The notes below the pieces were generated by a model, which saw nothing but the letters and a program-made list of their open reading frames with translations, was not told where the DNA came from and did no database searches. Shown here piece after piece: positions 6,368 to 15,160 of a DNA stretch of 17,026 bases. How positions within the stretch are numbered: position 1 is the stretch's first letter; the number at the start of each line of letters is the position of its first letter. Both the position numbers and the translations under genes were made by a program. Source of the DNA: Pseudobdellovibrionaceae bacterium (GTDB lineage: Bacteria; Bdellovibrionota; Bdellovibrionia; Bdellovibrionales; JAMPXM01); contig CAJYOV010000018.1 of the NCBI GenBank assembly GCA_913776405.1, positions 1 through 17,026 on the forward strand, read 5' to 3'.

Positions 6368-7573
6368 ATGCGTCTGAGCGAGAAAAAGAAAATTGCCCTA
6401 GTTCTTAGTGGTGGCGGTATCAAGGCCGCAGCCTTTCACTTGGGCGTCTGCTTAGCCCTGCGCGAAAAGGGCTTCTCGTTTGCCGGCGGCTCCGCCGAAG
6501 ACGTCCACATGAAGTATTCGGACGATAAGTTAACCTTTAAAGTTTACGTAGGCTCTTCGGCCGGCGCGGTCATCTCGACGTTCTTGGCGAGCGGCTACAG
6601 CATCGAAGCGATTATTGATGCCTTCGAAAGGGGTGCCGCTTCCGATCTGAATCGCCTGACCCAACGGAAGAAAGTCTACGCACGTCTTAAGCCCCTGTCG
6701 TATCGAGATATGTTCGCGCTTAACGGCGGCAACTTTATGGATGTCGTGCCGAACTTCTTGCGCCGACGTTCAATCATGACAGGCGGCTTAGAGTCGCTCA
6801 TTAAAAATGGTTTTAAAATCAACGGTCTCTTCACCACCAAAGGGATCGAAAAGTATCTGCGCACTCACGTCGTGAAAGAGAATAGCTTTGCGAGCCTTGG
6901 CGTAGATCTCTTCATCGTCGGCACGCAGCTCAATCACTCTCGAAAAGTCATCTTCGGAAATTTCCCAGAGACTCGAAAAGATAAGAACATCAAGTACGCA
7001 GGCTTCGCGACGATTAGCGAAGCGGTGGCTGCAAGCGCGTCTTTGCCGCCCGTGTTTGCGCCTTACGGAATTCGAAACGAAAAGGGTAAAGAGATCTTCT
7101 TCTTCGATGGCGAAATTCGCGAAACGCTCTCAACTCACATTGCGGCCGACGCCGGAGCCGACCTCGTGATCTCAAGCTATTCCGTTCAGCCTTATCACTA
7201 CACGCCTGAGATGGGTTCGCTTCACAACTACGGAATTCCGTTGATCATCAACCAAGCGCTCTACCAGGTGATCGAACAGAAGATCGCAAAGCACATCGAG
7301 CATCAGCAAAATATCTCGGCGATCATGAGCGCGATCGACGGCTATTTCAAACAAGCTAATTTGCCGGATGAACACCGCGAAAAGCTGCTCGACATTGTTT
7401 CAAAGCGTGTGAATCACAAGCCCGGCGTCGACTACATCTACATCCACCCGAGCCCACAGGATCATGAGATGTTTTTCGTCGATCACTTCAGTCTCAACCC
7501 TGAGATTTTAGGCAAAATCGTACACATTGGCTTCAAAGCTGCACTTCAGGTGCTTCGCAAGATTGATCTCTAG
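6368..7573 (+). CDS. Patatin-like phospholipase
   Basis: 401 residues. A lipid acyl hydrolase with a Ser-Asp dyad. The oxyanion-hole motif GGGIKA is at residues 15-20, the nucleophile elbow GSSAG at 62-66 with Ser64, and the DG motif at Asp247-Gly248. All three catalytic elements are therefore intact. There is no signal peptide or transmembrane start, so it acts in the cytoplasm or leaves by a route that needs no Sec signal. The C-terminal 150 residues, after the patatin core, are helical and not recognised. The start is odd: GAAGG at 6363-6367 abuts ATG 6368 with no spacing, an in-frame stop lies at 6362-6364, and a CTG six bases downstream (6374) would have normal spacing. It stands alone, divergent from the HTH operon and convergent with the lipoprotein gene. 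Patatin-like lipases are common both in membrane turnover and as toxins or effectors. Confidence 0.93.
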   Translation: MRLSEKKKIALVLSGGGIKAAAFHLGVCLALREKGFSFAGGSAEDVHMKYSDDKLTFKVYVGSSAGAVISTFLASGYSIEAIIDAFERGAASDLNRLTQRKKVYARLKPLSYRDMFALNGGNFMDVVPNFLRRRSIMTGGLESLIKNGFKINGLFTTKGIEKYLRTHVVKENSFASLGVDLFIVGTQLNHSRKVIFGNFPETRKDKNIKYAGFATISEAVAASASLPPVFAPYGIRNEKGKEIFFFDGEIRETLSTHIAADAGADLVISSYSVQPYHYTPEMGSLHNYGIPLIINQALYQVIEQKIAKHIEHQQNISAIMSAIDGYFKQANLPDEHREKLLDIVSKRVNHKPGVDYIYIHPSPQDHEMFFVDHFSLNPEILGKIVHIGFKAALQVLRKIDL

Positions 7574-7609
7574 AGCGCGCTCACGCCGACTTCGTGTCTC
7601 GCAAATGAA

Positions 7610-7900
7610 TTAGAAGCCGCGGCGTTGCACGCCCGAATTAGAGATGATGAAGTCAGCCATCGCGTCGTGCGTGTACGAGTGCATGAGCTGGCCCTGAATC
7701 TGTGACGATGGCTCTTCAAGACCCCCAACAGCCGTTTGGACTGGAGACGCAGAAGCTAATTCGCCAGGCGCGGCTTGAGCCGAATTCATCGACACCTGCA
7801 CGTTGCAGCCTGAGAGTAACGCGAGCGTCGAGAGAAGGCTCGCAGCGACGAAACCCAAATCTAAACCCCTCTTTTCGCCTCTCAAATTTTGATTTTCCAT
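7610..7900 (-). CDS. Small lipoprotein of unknown function
   Basis: 96 residues. A basic N-region (NLRGEKRG) is followed by a hydrophobic stretch and a lipobox LSGC with the lipidated Cys at residue 32. Processing by lipoprotein signal peptidase would leave about 65 residues. The mature part is rich in Ala, Ser and Gln and has no recognised domain. The SD AAAGGAG lies just upstream of ATG 7898-7900. Residue +2 after the Cys is Asn, not Asp, which favours outer-membrane sorting by the enterobacterial rule; applying that rule here is an assumption. Its stop is 36 bases from the convergent patatin gene, with no clear terminator between them. Confidence 0.82.
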   Translation of the reverse strand: MENQNLRGEKRGLDLGFVAASLLSTLALLSGCNVQVSMNSAQAAPGELASASPVQTAVGGLEEPSSQIQGQLMHSYTHDAMADFIISNSGVQRRGF

Positions 7901-7959
7901 GCTGCTCCTTTCTCGCTCTCGACTGCCCCAGCCTAGAACTACGTTGATCTTGTGCTCTT

Positions 7960-7988
7960 ATTTGACGAGCGCTGCTTGAAGGTGTCAA
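7960..7988 (-). promoter_or_regulatory. Candidate promoter of the lipoprotein gene
   Basis: On the - strand a perfect TTGACA (7983-7988) is followed by a 17-base spacer and TCAAAT (7960-7965), a 4-of-6 match to the -10. The predicted leader is about 50 bases and carries the AAAGGAG SD. Confidence 0.5.
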
Positions 7989-7993
7989 CGCAC

Positions 7994-8016
7994 GTTGGCC
8001 GATCGCCAACATGTTG
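7994..8016. promoter_or_regulatory. Two overlapping palindromes upstream of the -35 box
   Basis: GTTGGC (7994-7999) is inverted as GCCAAC (8005-8010). Overlapping its right arm is the perfect 10-base palindrome CAACATGTTG (8007-8016). They lie just upstream of the lipoprotein -35 box, a position typical of activator sites. The binding protein is unknown. Confidence 0.4.
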
Positions 8017-8042
8017 AGCGAACTAACACAAGGGAGTGAGTT

Positions 8043-8081
8043 CGAAAGAAAAAAGGCCCTGCCGTTGAAGCAGAGCCTTTT
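8043..8081 (-). terminator. Rho-independent terminator of the nuo operon
   Basis: Read on the - strand, AAAAGGCTCTGC (8081-8070) pairs with GCAGGGCCTTTT (8062-8051), including one G-U pair, around a 7-base loop and runs into TTTTTTC. On the + strand the same position is a C/A mismatch, so it works better for nuo. It begins about 22 bases after the nuoN stop. Confidence 0.88.
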
Positions 8082-8102
8082 AGAGAGTCGAGTCTTATCT
8101 AA

Positions 8103-9599
8103 TTAGAAAAGATTTACGACGGACTTTTTCACGAGAGCGTAGACCGGTGAAGAGAGAAGACCGAGAACCACGACAGCAACGGCTGCGAGAATAACCGCAC
8201 CACGCGTGAGAATATGCATCGGCAGAACTTCCGCTTCTTTGTCTTCACTCATGTACATGACGACGATTGGGCGGAGGTAGAAGTAAACGCTGATCACAGA
8301 GTTGATCACACCCCAGAACGCGAGCCAGTACATGTCTTGCTCGATCGCTGCCGAGAAGACGAAGAACTTACCGAAAAAGCCCAAAGTTGGCGGGATACCG
8401 GCAAGTGACAACATAAGAACTGTCAACGCCATGCCAAGCCATGGATACTTGCGACCCATGCCGCGAAGGTCTGTTACTTCAAGCGACGTGTTTTCGTTCT
8501 TCTCGAAAAGGGCTACGAGGCCGAATGAGCCAAGGGTCATGAGCGTGTAGCTGAAGAGGTAGAAGAGAACGCTCGTTGCGGCACCGTTGTAGTTCGCGCC
8601 GAAGCCGGCCGCGATCAGGCCTACCATCGCGTAACCTGAGTTCGAGACTGACGAGTACGCAAGGACACGTTTGAAGTTGCTTTGCATAATGGCCGCAACG
8701 TTACCGATGGTCATCGTCAGCACTGCAAGCCACGTCATGACTGTCAGGAGCTGCGGCGCCTGAGCGTAGCCTTCCGAATTCATGAAGCGAAGGAAAGAGA
8801 CAAACGTCGCTGCCTTCACCGCTGTCGACATGAACGCTGTCACTGGCGTTGAAGCACCTTGGTAAACGTCTGGTGTCCAAGCATGAAGCGGGAAGATTGA
8901 AACCTTAAACGCGAAGCCCAAGATGACAAGAACGATGCCTGTTAAGAACATGCGGTTCGTCGTGATCATCTTTGTGACGCCGACCCAGATGTCTGGGTAG
9001 TAAGTCGTGCCGACTGTACCGTAAAGCAGAGCCACACCGTAAAGCATGATCGCCGAGGCGAACGAACCCAAGACGAAGTACTTAAACGCAGCTTCTTTCG
9101 AGAGAACTTGTTCTTTCGACATCGCGACGAGGATATACAAGCAAAGAGACATCGTCTCGATGCCGATGAACGTCACGATCAAGTCATTCGACATGATCAA
9201 GATCAACATGCCGATCGCCGAACTCATCATCAGAAACGCGAACTCGGTAAACTGACGGCCACGTGTCGCTACGTGATCGTAAGCAAGCATGAGCGGCACA
9301 CCCGTTACCAGGTAAACAAGGTAGCTCATCCAAACTGTGATGCCGTCGATCACGATCGCGTTAGCGAATGCGGTCGACTTGCCACCGAAGCTTGGTCCGA
9401 AAATCGTCGTTGTCATGAATGCCGCGACAATCACCGCGCCGACATTATAAAGAAGAACCGTCTTTGGATTCAGCTCGCGATTGCCGAGAAGCGGCTTCAT
9501 CAAAAGCGGAATCATCGAGATCAAGAACATGACCGCCATCGGCGCGATGGAGAGCATGTCTTTTAACGTTACGAAGTCCATTGGAGTTGTCGGGTTCAT
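8103..9599 (-). CDS. nuoN: NADH-quinone oxidoreductase subunit N
   Basis: A 498-residue antiporter-like proton-pumping subunit of complex I in the inner membrane (E. coli NuoN has 485). It has about 14 membrane helices. The conserved charged residues of the half-channels are present: Glu148 in FIGIETM and Lys232 in FAFKVSIFPLHAW. The family signature FPLHAWTPDVYQGAS follows. It is the last gene of the membrane-arm operon. Its ATG overlaps the nuoM stop as TAATG, and AGGT stands upstream for translation. A terminator follows. Confidence 0.97.
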   Translation of the reverse strand: MNPTTPMDFVTLKDMLSIAPMAVMFLISMIPLLMKPLLGNRELNPKTVLLYNVGAVIVAAFMTTTIFGPSFGGKSTAFANAIVIDGITVWMSYLVYLVTGVPLMLAYDHVATRGRQFTEFAFLMMSSAIGMLILIMSNDLIVTFIGIETMSLCLYILVAMSKEQVLSKEAAFKYFVLGSFASAIMLYGVALLYGTVGTTYYPDIWVGVTKMITTNRMFLTGIVLVILGFAFKVSIFPLHAWTPDVYQGASTPVTAFMSTAVKAATFVSFLRFMNSEGYAQAPQLLTVMTWLAVLTMTIGNVAAIMQSNFKRVLAYSSVSNSGYAMVGLIAAGFGANYNGAATSVLFYLFSYTLMTLGSFGLVALFEKNENTSLEVTDLRGMGRKYPWLGMALTVLMLSLAGIPPTLGFFGKFFVFSAAIEQDMYWLAFWGVINSVISVYFYLRPIVVMYMSEDKEAEVLPMHILTRGAVILAAVAVVVLGLLSSPVYALVKKSVVNLF

Positions 9600-11182
9600 T
9601 ATTGACCTGCCTTCGCAACCGAGTCCGACTTCACGTCGAAGGTCGCTGCCGATTTTTCACTTGTCGCTGGCGCGTCGAGAACGAGGCGGTAGTTGTCACG
9701 GTTCTCAACGAAGTTTGCGATCGATGCTTTCGAGTAGTTCAAGAAGTGGTTCGGGAAGAGACCCATCCAGAAGATCAAAACGATCAAAGGCGCCATCACG
9801 ACGAGCTCTCGAACTGAAAGATCATGAAGAGGGTGATGTTCGTCTTTCACAAGTTCACCTTCAGGTCCGAAGAACACCCGTTTCACCATCCACAGCATGT
9901 AGACCGCACCCAAAACAACACCTGTAACCGCTGCGATCGCGAACGGACGAGACGCTTCGAATGTGCCCATCAAGATCATGAACTCCCCGATGAAACCGTT
10001 CGTCATCGGAACGGCGATCGAAGACATCGTTACGATAATGAAGAGGATCGTGTAGATCGGCATCGCTTTCGCGAGACCGCCGTACTTCGAGATTTCGCGA
10101 GAGTGCGTGCGCTCGTAGATCATGCCGACGAGAAGGAAGAGTGCGCCTGTGCTCACACCGTGGTTGAGCATCTGGTAAACGCTACCTGTTACGCCGTACA
10201 TGTTCATCGCGAAGAGACCGATCATCACGTAACCCATGTGGGAAACGGACGAGTAAGCGACGAGCTTCTTGATATCCGGCTGAATCATCGCAACCAAAGC
10301 GCCGTAGATAATTCCAACGACACCGAGGAAGAGGAAGACCCACGCATAGTACTCAGCCGCTTCTGGGAAGAGCGGAAGAACGAAACGAAGGAAGCCGTAA
10401 GAACCCATCTTCAGCATAACGCCTGCAAGGATCACAGAGCCTGGCGTCGGCGCTTCGACGTGGGCATCCGGCAACCAGGTGTGAACCGGGAACATCGGAA
10501 CTTTTATCGCGAATGCGAGAGAGAACGCGAAGAAGAGAAGTGTCTGCGGGTTCAAGAACGAGCCAGCTACGAATGGAATCTTGAGCGTGTAGAGATCAAG
10601 AAGTGACGCCGTCATCATGCCGAGCGTGTCGCGTGCTGTGAACATCAGATAGATGATCGCAAGAAGCATCATCAGCGAGCCCGCCATCGTATAGATGAAG
10701 AACTTCATCGTTGCGTAAATGCGGCGTGTGCCGCCCCAGATACCCACCATGAAGTACATCGGTACGAGCGAAAGCTCGAAGAACACGTAGAAGAGGATCG
10801 CGTCCATCGCGAGAAACGAGCCGATCATCGACGTTTGAAGGACGAAGACCGCAGCGTGGAAGCCCTTGATGCGGTTATCGATCGATGTCCAGCTGCCTAA
10901 GATCGCAATCGGCGTCAGAAGCGTCGTCAAGAGCACGAGCCAGAACGAGATGCCGTCGATCGCCATGAAGTAGGTGATCCCTGCTTCTGGAACCCAAGCC
11001 ATTCTCTCGATGAGTTGAACGCCCGGAGCTGCCGGGTCGAACACTTTAAAGAGGTAAAGGCTGACTGCGAACTCGACGAGTGCGAGGACGAGAGCGACCG
11101 GACGGATCCACGAGTCTTTGGGGACCAAGCAGATCAGAAGCGCGAAAACGAGCGGTAAGAATGTAATCAGCGATAGCAACAT
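9599..11182 (-). CDS. nuoM: NADH-quinone oxidoreductase subunit M
   Basis: A 527-residue antiporter-like membrane subunit of complex I (E. coli about 509). Key residues are Glu136 in VFFELSLVPMYF and Lys227 in FAIKVPMFPVHTW, followed by LPDAHVEAPTPGSV, the NuoM/ND4 signature. The C-terminus has a short polar tail rich in Lys, Asp and Ser after the last membrane helix, accounting for the extra length. It starts 6 bases after the nuoL stop, with GAGG in the nuoL end as SD. Its stop overlaps the nuoN start. Confidence 0.97.
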   Translation of the reverse strand: MLLSLITFLPLVFALLICLVPKDSWIRPVALVLALVEFAVSLYLFKVFDPAAPGVQLIERMAWVPEAGITYFMAIDGISFWLVLLTTLLTPIAILGSWTSIDNRIKGFHAAVFVLQTSMIGSFLAMDAILFYVFFELSLVPMYFMVGIWGGTRRIYATMKFFIYTMAGSLMMLLAIIYLMFTARDTLGMMTASLLDLYTLKIPFVAGSFLNPQTLLFFAFSLAFAIKVPMFPVHTWLPDAHVEAPTPGSVILAGVMLKMGSYGFLRFVLPLFPEAAEYYAWVFLFLGVVGIIYGALVAMIQPDIKKLVAYSSVSHMGYVMIGLFAMNMYGVTGSVYQMLNHGVSTGALFLLVGMIYERTHSREISKYGGLAKAMPIYTILFIIVTMSSIAVPMTNGFIGEFMILMGTFEASRPFAIAAVTGVVLGAVYMLWMVKRVFFGPEGELVKDEHHPLHDLSVRELVVMAPLIVLIFWMGLFPNHFLNYSKASIANFVENRDNYRLVLDAPATSEKSAATFDVKSDSVAKAGQ

Positions 11183-11188
11183 TTTCGA

Positions 11189-13120
11189 TTACCTCAAGAT
11201 CAAGAACATCGTTACGGCTACACCCAGTGCGATGTACATCGCGTACTGCTGGAGGTTTCCGTTTTGGAAAGACTTCGCGGCTGAACCCATGCCACGAACA
11301 ACATCGGAGACGGCGTAAGTCGTCTTATCGATGAAGTTCACGTCGATGTAAGCCCACATGCCTTTGCTCGCGTCGATCAATGGATTGATGATGCGGGCGA
11401 AGTAGAACTCGTCGACGAAGTACTTGTTGTAAACAAGCTCGTAGAGGCCACGGATCTTCGAGACGAACTGAGCTGGACGCTCTGGGTTCGTAACGTAGAA
11501 ATTGTAAGCGAGAAGCGCCGAGAGAGCTGCAAGCGAAACCGAAACTCCCATGAGCGCTAGTTCAAGAGTCGCAGACGGGTGAGCACCGTGAGCGGCTGGC
11601 TCGAGGATCACGCCGTGCAACCAGTGCTCAAGCCAGTTGCCTGGATGACCTGGAAGGATCGCACCGAGAGCGTGCGGAATGCCGATCCAACCACCGACGA
11701 CAGAAAGAACTGCGAGGATGATCAGCGGAATCGACATGCTCGGCGGTGATTCATGTGGGTGAACCGACTCAGGAACGCGGCTCTTACCCCAGAACGTGAG
11801 CGCCATCAGACGAGTCATGTAGAACGCTGTGCAAACTGCGCCGATAACGCCTGCGAGCCACAAGAGAATGTGGCCGTGAGGGGATGTGAACGCTTTCCAG
11901 AGGATTTCATCTTTTGAGAAGAAGCCGGCAAATGGCGGCATCCCGATGATCGCAACCCAGCCGATAAAGAAGGTTGCATGCGTGATCGGAAGGTACTTTT
12001 TCAAGTGGCCCATCTTGCGGATGTCTTGCTCGCCTTCCATTGCGTGGATGACCGAACCTGAACCCAAGAACATGAGAGCTTTAAAGAAAGCGTGAGTCAT
12101 TAAGTGGAACATCGCCGCGCCGAACGCACCCACACCACACGCCAAGAACATGTAGCCGAGCTGCGAAACCGTCGAGTAAGCGAGAACCTTTTTAATATCC
12201 CACTGCGTGAGGCCGATGGTGGCTGCCATGACAGCAGTCGCCGCACCGATGATTGCGATCACGTTCAACACGTTCGGCGCCATCAAGAAGAGCGGGTTCA
12301 AACGGCAGATCATGTAGACGCCAGCAGTCACCATCGTCGCCGCGTGGATGAGCGCCGAAACCGGAGTCGGACCCGCCATCGCATCTGGAAGCCAAACGTA
12401 GAGCGGAATCTGTGCTGACTTACCCGTCGCCCCGATAAAGAGGAACAAGCACGCAAGCGTGACCGGCCCTGTCCAAGTGAGATCCGGTACGCCCGAAACA
12501 CGGCCGATAATTTCTTGGAAGTTCACAGTACCGAAGAGGAAGAAGATCGTGAAGATTCCGAGCAAGAAGCCCGCATCACCAATCCGGTTCGTGATGAACG
12601 CCTTCATGCCCGCTGCCGCTTTTTCAGAATCCGAGAACCAGAAACCGATCAAGAGGTACGAGCAGAGACCCACACCTTCCCAGCCGACGAACATGAGAAG
12701 CAAGTTCTCGCCGAGGATGAGAAGAAGCATGTTGAACAAGAAGAGGTTCAAGTACGCGAAGTACTTCGACGGGCGTTCGTCATGCGACATGTAGCCGATC
12801 GAGAACAAGTGGATCAAAGTACCGACACCCGTTACGACCAGAACCATGATCGCTGAGATGTGGTCGATGACAAAGCCAGCCGTGACGTTGAAGCCGCCGA
12901 TAGCCATCCACTCATAGAATTTCGCGCTGACAGCAGGGACCGCGCCTTCGCCGAACAGTTTTGAAACCAAAACCACCGAACAAAGAAACGAGATGCCCGC
13001 AGCAACTGTTGCAACGGTGCCCGCGAGGTATGCGTTGTGGCTCTTCCAACGGAGGCCGTTGAACAAGAAGCCGATCAGGGGGGCAAGAAGAAGGATTGCG
13101 AAGAGTACGGTGTTGCTCAT
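11189..13120 (-). CDS. nuoL: NADH-quinone oxidoreductase subunit L
   Basis: The largest pump subunit at the tip of the membrane arm, 643 residues (E. coli 613). Key residues are Glu148 in FVGWEGVG and Lys234 in ATGKSAQIPLYVW, then LPDAMAGPTPVSALIHAATMV, the NuoL/ND5 signature. The C-terminal part carries the amphipathic lateral helix region and a final membrane anchor (YAMYIALGVAVTMFLIL). A His/Pro-rich loop lies around residues 455-520. It follows nuoK by 6 bases with only a weak SD, so translation may be coupled. Confidence 0.97.
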   Translation of the reverse strand: MSNTVLFAILLLAPLIGFLFNGLRWKSHNAYLAGTVATVAAGISFLCSVVLVSKLFGEGAVPAVSAKFYEWMAIGGFNVTAGFVIDHISAIMVLVVTGVGTLIHLFSIGYMSHDERPSKYFAYLNLFLFNMLLLILGENLLLMFVGWEGVGLCSYLLIGFWFSDSEKAAAGMKAFITNRIGDAGFLLGIFTIFFLFGTVNFQEIIGRVSGVPDLTWTGPVTLACLFLFIGATGKSAQIPLYVWLPDAMAGPTPVSALIHAATMVTAGVYMICRLNPLFLMAPNVLNVIAIIGAATAVMAATIGLTQWDIKKVLAYSTVSQLGYMFLACGVGAFGAAMFHLMTHAFFKALMFLGSGSVIHAMEGEQDIRKMGHLKKYLPITHATFFIGWVAIIGMPPFAGFFSKDEILWKAFTSPHGHILLWLAGVIGAVCTAFYMTRLMALTFWGKSRVPESVHPHESPPSMSIPLIILAVLSVVGGWIGIPHALGAILPGHPGNWLEHWLHGVILEPAAHGAHPSATLELALMGVSVSLAALSALLAYNFYVTNPERPAQFVSKIRGLYELVYNKYFVDEFYFARIINPLIDASKGMWAYIDVNFIDKTTYAVSDVVRGMGSAAKSFQNGNLQQYAMYIALGVAVTMFLILR

Positions 13121-13126
13121 GATGTC

Positions 13127-13453
13127 TTAACCCTTCAAGTGCTCGAAGAAACGGATGTTAACTTCACGGAACTTCTTGAAGACCGTAACCGCGAGAGCGA
13201 GGCCGACTGCGGCTTCAGCTGCGGCGATTGTCATAACGAAGAAGACCATGACTTGGCCGTTTACGTTTTCTGCGTAACGGCTGAACGCAACAAACGAGAT
13301 GTTCACGGCATTCAACATCAACTCGATACACATCAAGATGACGACGACGTTTCGGCGCATCATCACGCCGATCATGCCGAGGACGAACAAAACCGCTGAC
13401 AAGTAAAGGTAGTGGTCGAGACCGACCTTCAATGCGCCATCAAGAATCGGCAT
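13127..13453 (-). CDS. nuoK: NADH-quinone oxidoreductase subunit K
   Basis: 108 residues from ATG 13451-13453, chosen because GGAGGA stands 8 bases upstream; a start at 13492 would add 13 polar residues and overlap nuoJ more. Three membrane helices carry the two buried glutamates essential for pumping: Glu44 in MCIELMLNAVN and Glu80 in TIAAAEAAVGLA. Length is close to the family's usual 100. The first 14 bases overlap the 3' end of nuoJ, which indicates coupled translation. Confidence 0.96.
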   Translation of the reverse strand: MPILDGALKVGLDHYLYLSAVLFVLGMIGVMMRRNVVVILMCIELMLNAVNISFVAFSRYAENVNGQVMVFFVMTIAAAEAAVGLALAVTVFKKFREVNIRFFEHLKG

Positions 13454-13982
13454 GGTGTGTTCCTCCAGTGATGCGAGAGAGTGTGACTGCACCGACGGCG
13501 ATGATCAGAAGCAAAGCTCCGATCGCTTCGAAGGCGAAGATGTAGTCAGTAAAGAGCGATGTCGCCAGATCCTTCGTCGCTTTGATGCTTGAAGTGGCTG
13601 CCGGTGGAAGCGGCTTGAACGTCGGCTCAGTTGCGTAAGTGGACCAGATGTAAACGAGAAGCATACCGAGAGTCACACCCGAGGCGATGAGCTTTACGCC
13701 GTTACCGAGTAGGCCTTTCGAGAACGTTTTCATCTCGTGTTTGAGATCGAAAAGCATGAGGACCATGACGAAGAGAACCGTCACCGCGCCTGCGTAAACG
13801 ATCAATTGGACACCCGCCAAGAACCAAGCATCGAGTGCTCCGAAGAGGAACGCGACGCTGATCATTGTGATGACCAAAGACATCGCCGAGTAGATCGGGT
13901 TTCTAGCGATCACGACAGCAGCGCCGAAGAAGACGCTGATGAAGGCCAGGACATAGAAGAGGAAGTCAGTCGAAGTTAGCAT
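13440..13982 (-). CDS. nuoJ: NADH-quinone oxidoreductase subunit J
   Basis: A 180-residue membrane subunit of complex I at the junction with the quinone site. It has five predicted membrane helices. The third contains the pi-bulge region of the family (VQLIVYAGAVTVLFVMVLML). A soluble Pro/Thr-rich loop (about 117-140) precedes the last helix. SD AAAGGAA stands just before ATG 13980-13982, 17 bases after nuoH. In many bacteria nuoI lies between nuoH and nuoJ; here it is absent. Confidence 0.96.
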   Translation of the reverse strand: MLTSTDFLFYVLAFISVFFGAAVVIARNPIYSAMSLVITMISVAFLFGALDAWFLAGVQLIVYAGAVTVLFVMVLMLFDLKHEMKTFSKGLLGNGVKLIASGVTLGMLLVYIWSTYATEPTFKPLPPAATSSIKATKDLATSLFTDYIFAFEAIGALLLIIAVGAVTLSRITGGTHHADS

Positions 13983-13999
13983 CTTTATTCCTTTACGCT

Positions 14000-15157
14000 T
14001 TAGCGCCAGCTAAACGCGATCCAAGCCGCGGTCAAAATCGTGTTGAAAAGCGCCCATGGAAGCATCGTTTTCCAGCCGAGATCCATCAAGTGATCGTAGC
14101 GGAAGCGCGGAAGCGTCCAACGAACCCAGATGAAGACCCAGAGAAGGAGCATCACTTTTACGAGCATCACGAGAGCGAAGACGACGCCCGTGAGAAGGCT
14201 CGCCCAGTTCGGATGCATGCCGCCGAACCAAGCCTGCTGCACGTAAGCCGGCGTGATTTCGTAGAACGGCATCGTGTAACCACCAAGATAGAACACAGTC
14301 ACAAGCGCGCTTGCGACCATCATGTGGCCGTATTCGCCGATGTAGAACATGAGAAGGGCGAAGCCGCCGTACTCTGTGTGGAAGCCGGCAACCAATTCAC
14401 CCTCAGCCTCTGGAAGGTCAAACGGAAGACGGTTCGATTCAGCAAACGTCGCACAGAAGAAGATCAAGGCGCCAAGTGGGTTATAGAAAATGCCCCAGTT
14501 TGGAAGCCAAGAAATCACGACCTCTTTACCGAGAGCATTGAAGTGAAGCGCCTGACCCAGCTGTTGATTGATCATTTCTTGGAACGAGAATGTTCCGTAG
14601 ATCATCAAGATACCAACGAGCGATAGACCGAGTGCGAGCTCATACGAGATCATCTGAGCTGATGCGCGAACCGCACCAAGAAGCGAGTACTTGTTCGATG
14701 AGCCCCAACCGGCCATCAAAAGTGAGTACGCACCGAGTGATGAAATACCGAGAACCATCACGATGCCGACGCCAAAGTCGTAACCTTGCGCAAGAAACGT
14801 GTACGGACCGAATTCGCGACCGAGCCATTGGAATGGCTCAACGATCACAGCAGATGAAAGCGGAATCGCCGCAAGCGCCAACGCACCTGGGATCAACGCC
14901 ATCACCGGTGCTGCGTGATACATCGCCGCGACACCTTTTGCTGGGAAGAACGGTTCTTTGAACAAGAATTTTACGGCGTCGGCCAAAAGCTGCATCAAAC
15001 CCAGAGGGCCGATACGGTTTGGACCAAAGCGGTTTTGCATGAAACCAGAGACGCGGCGTTCGGCCCAGACAAGAACCGGAACGAGCTGAACCATCACCAA
15101 AAAGATGAGGATCATTTTTACGATGTTTAACGTGATCTCGAAAGCGTCTTTACCCAT
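14000..15157 (-). CDS. nuoH: NADH-quinone oxidoreductase subunit H
   Basis: 385 residues, longer than the E. coli protein (325). It forms the membrane side of the quinone chamber. Signatures: WAERRVSGFMQNRFGPNRIG at 31-50, and ESNRLPFDLPEAEGELVAGF at 240-259, the charged quinone-entry loop. Extra length comes mainly from loops around 100-120 and 195-225 and from a segment at about 295-320. Eight or nine membrane helices are expected. Its ATG lies 3 bases after the nuoA stop. The genes nuoB to nuoG that usually separate nuoA from nuoH are not here. Confidence 0.97.
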   Translation of the reverse strand: MGKDAFEITLNIVKMILIFLVMVQLVPVLVWAERRVSGFMQNRFGPNRIGPLGLMQLLADAVKFLFKEPFFPAKGVAAMYHAAPVMALIPGALALAAIPLSSAVIVEPFQWLGREFGPYTFLAQGYDFGVGIVMVLGISSLGAYSLLMAGWGSSNKYSLLGAVRASAQMISYELALGLSLVGILMIYGTFSFQEMINQQLGQALHFNALGKEVVISWLPNWGIFYNPLGALIFFCATFAESNRLPFDLPEAEGELVAGFHTEYGGFALLMFYIGEYGHMMVASALVTVFYLGGYTMPFYEITPAYVQQAWFGGMHPNWASLLTGVVFALVMLVKVMLLLWVFIWVRWTLPRFRYDHLMDLGWKTMLPWALFNTILTAAWIAFSWR

Positions 15158-15160
15158 TTC

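Noticed and set aside
9824..10606. 260-residue + strand open frame inside nuoM
   Set aside because: Very rich in Arg, His, Glu and Asp with no domain; it is the antisense of a conserved hydrophobic membrane protein, a known source of long false frames.
14090..14626. 178-residue + strand open frame inside nuoH
   Set aside because: Antisense of nuoH with the same Glu/His/Arg bias; no SD, no partner gene.
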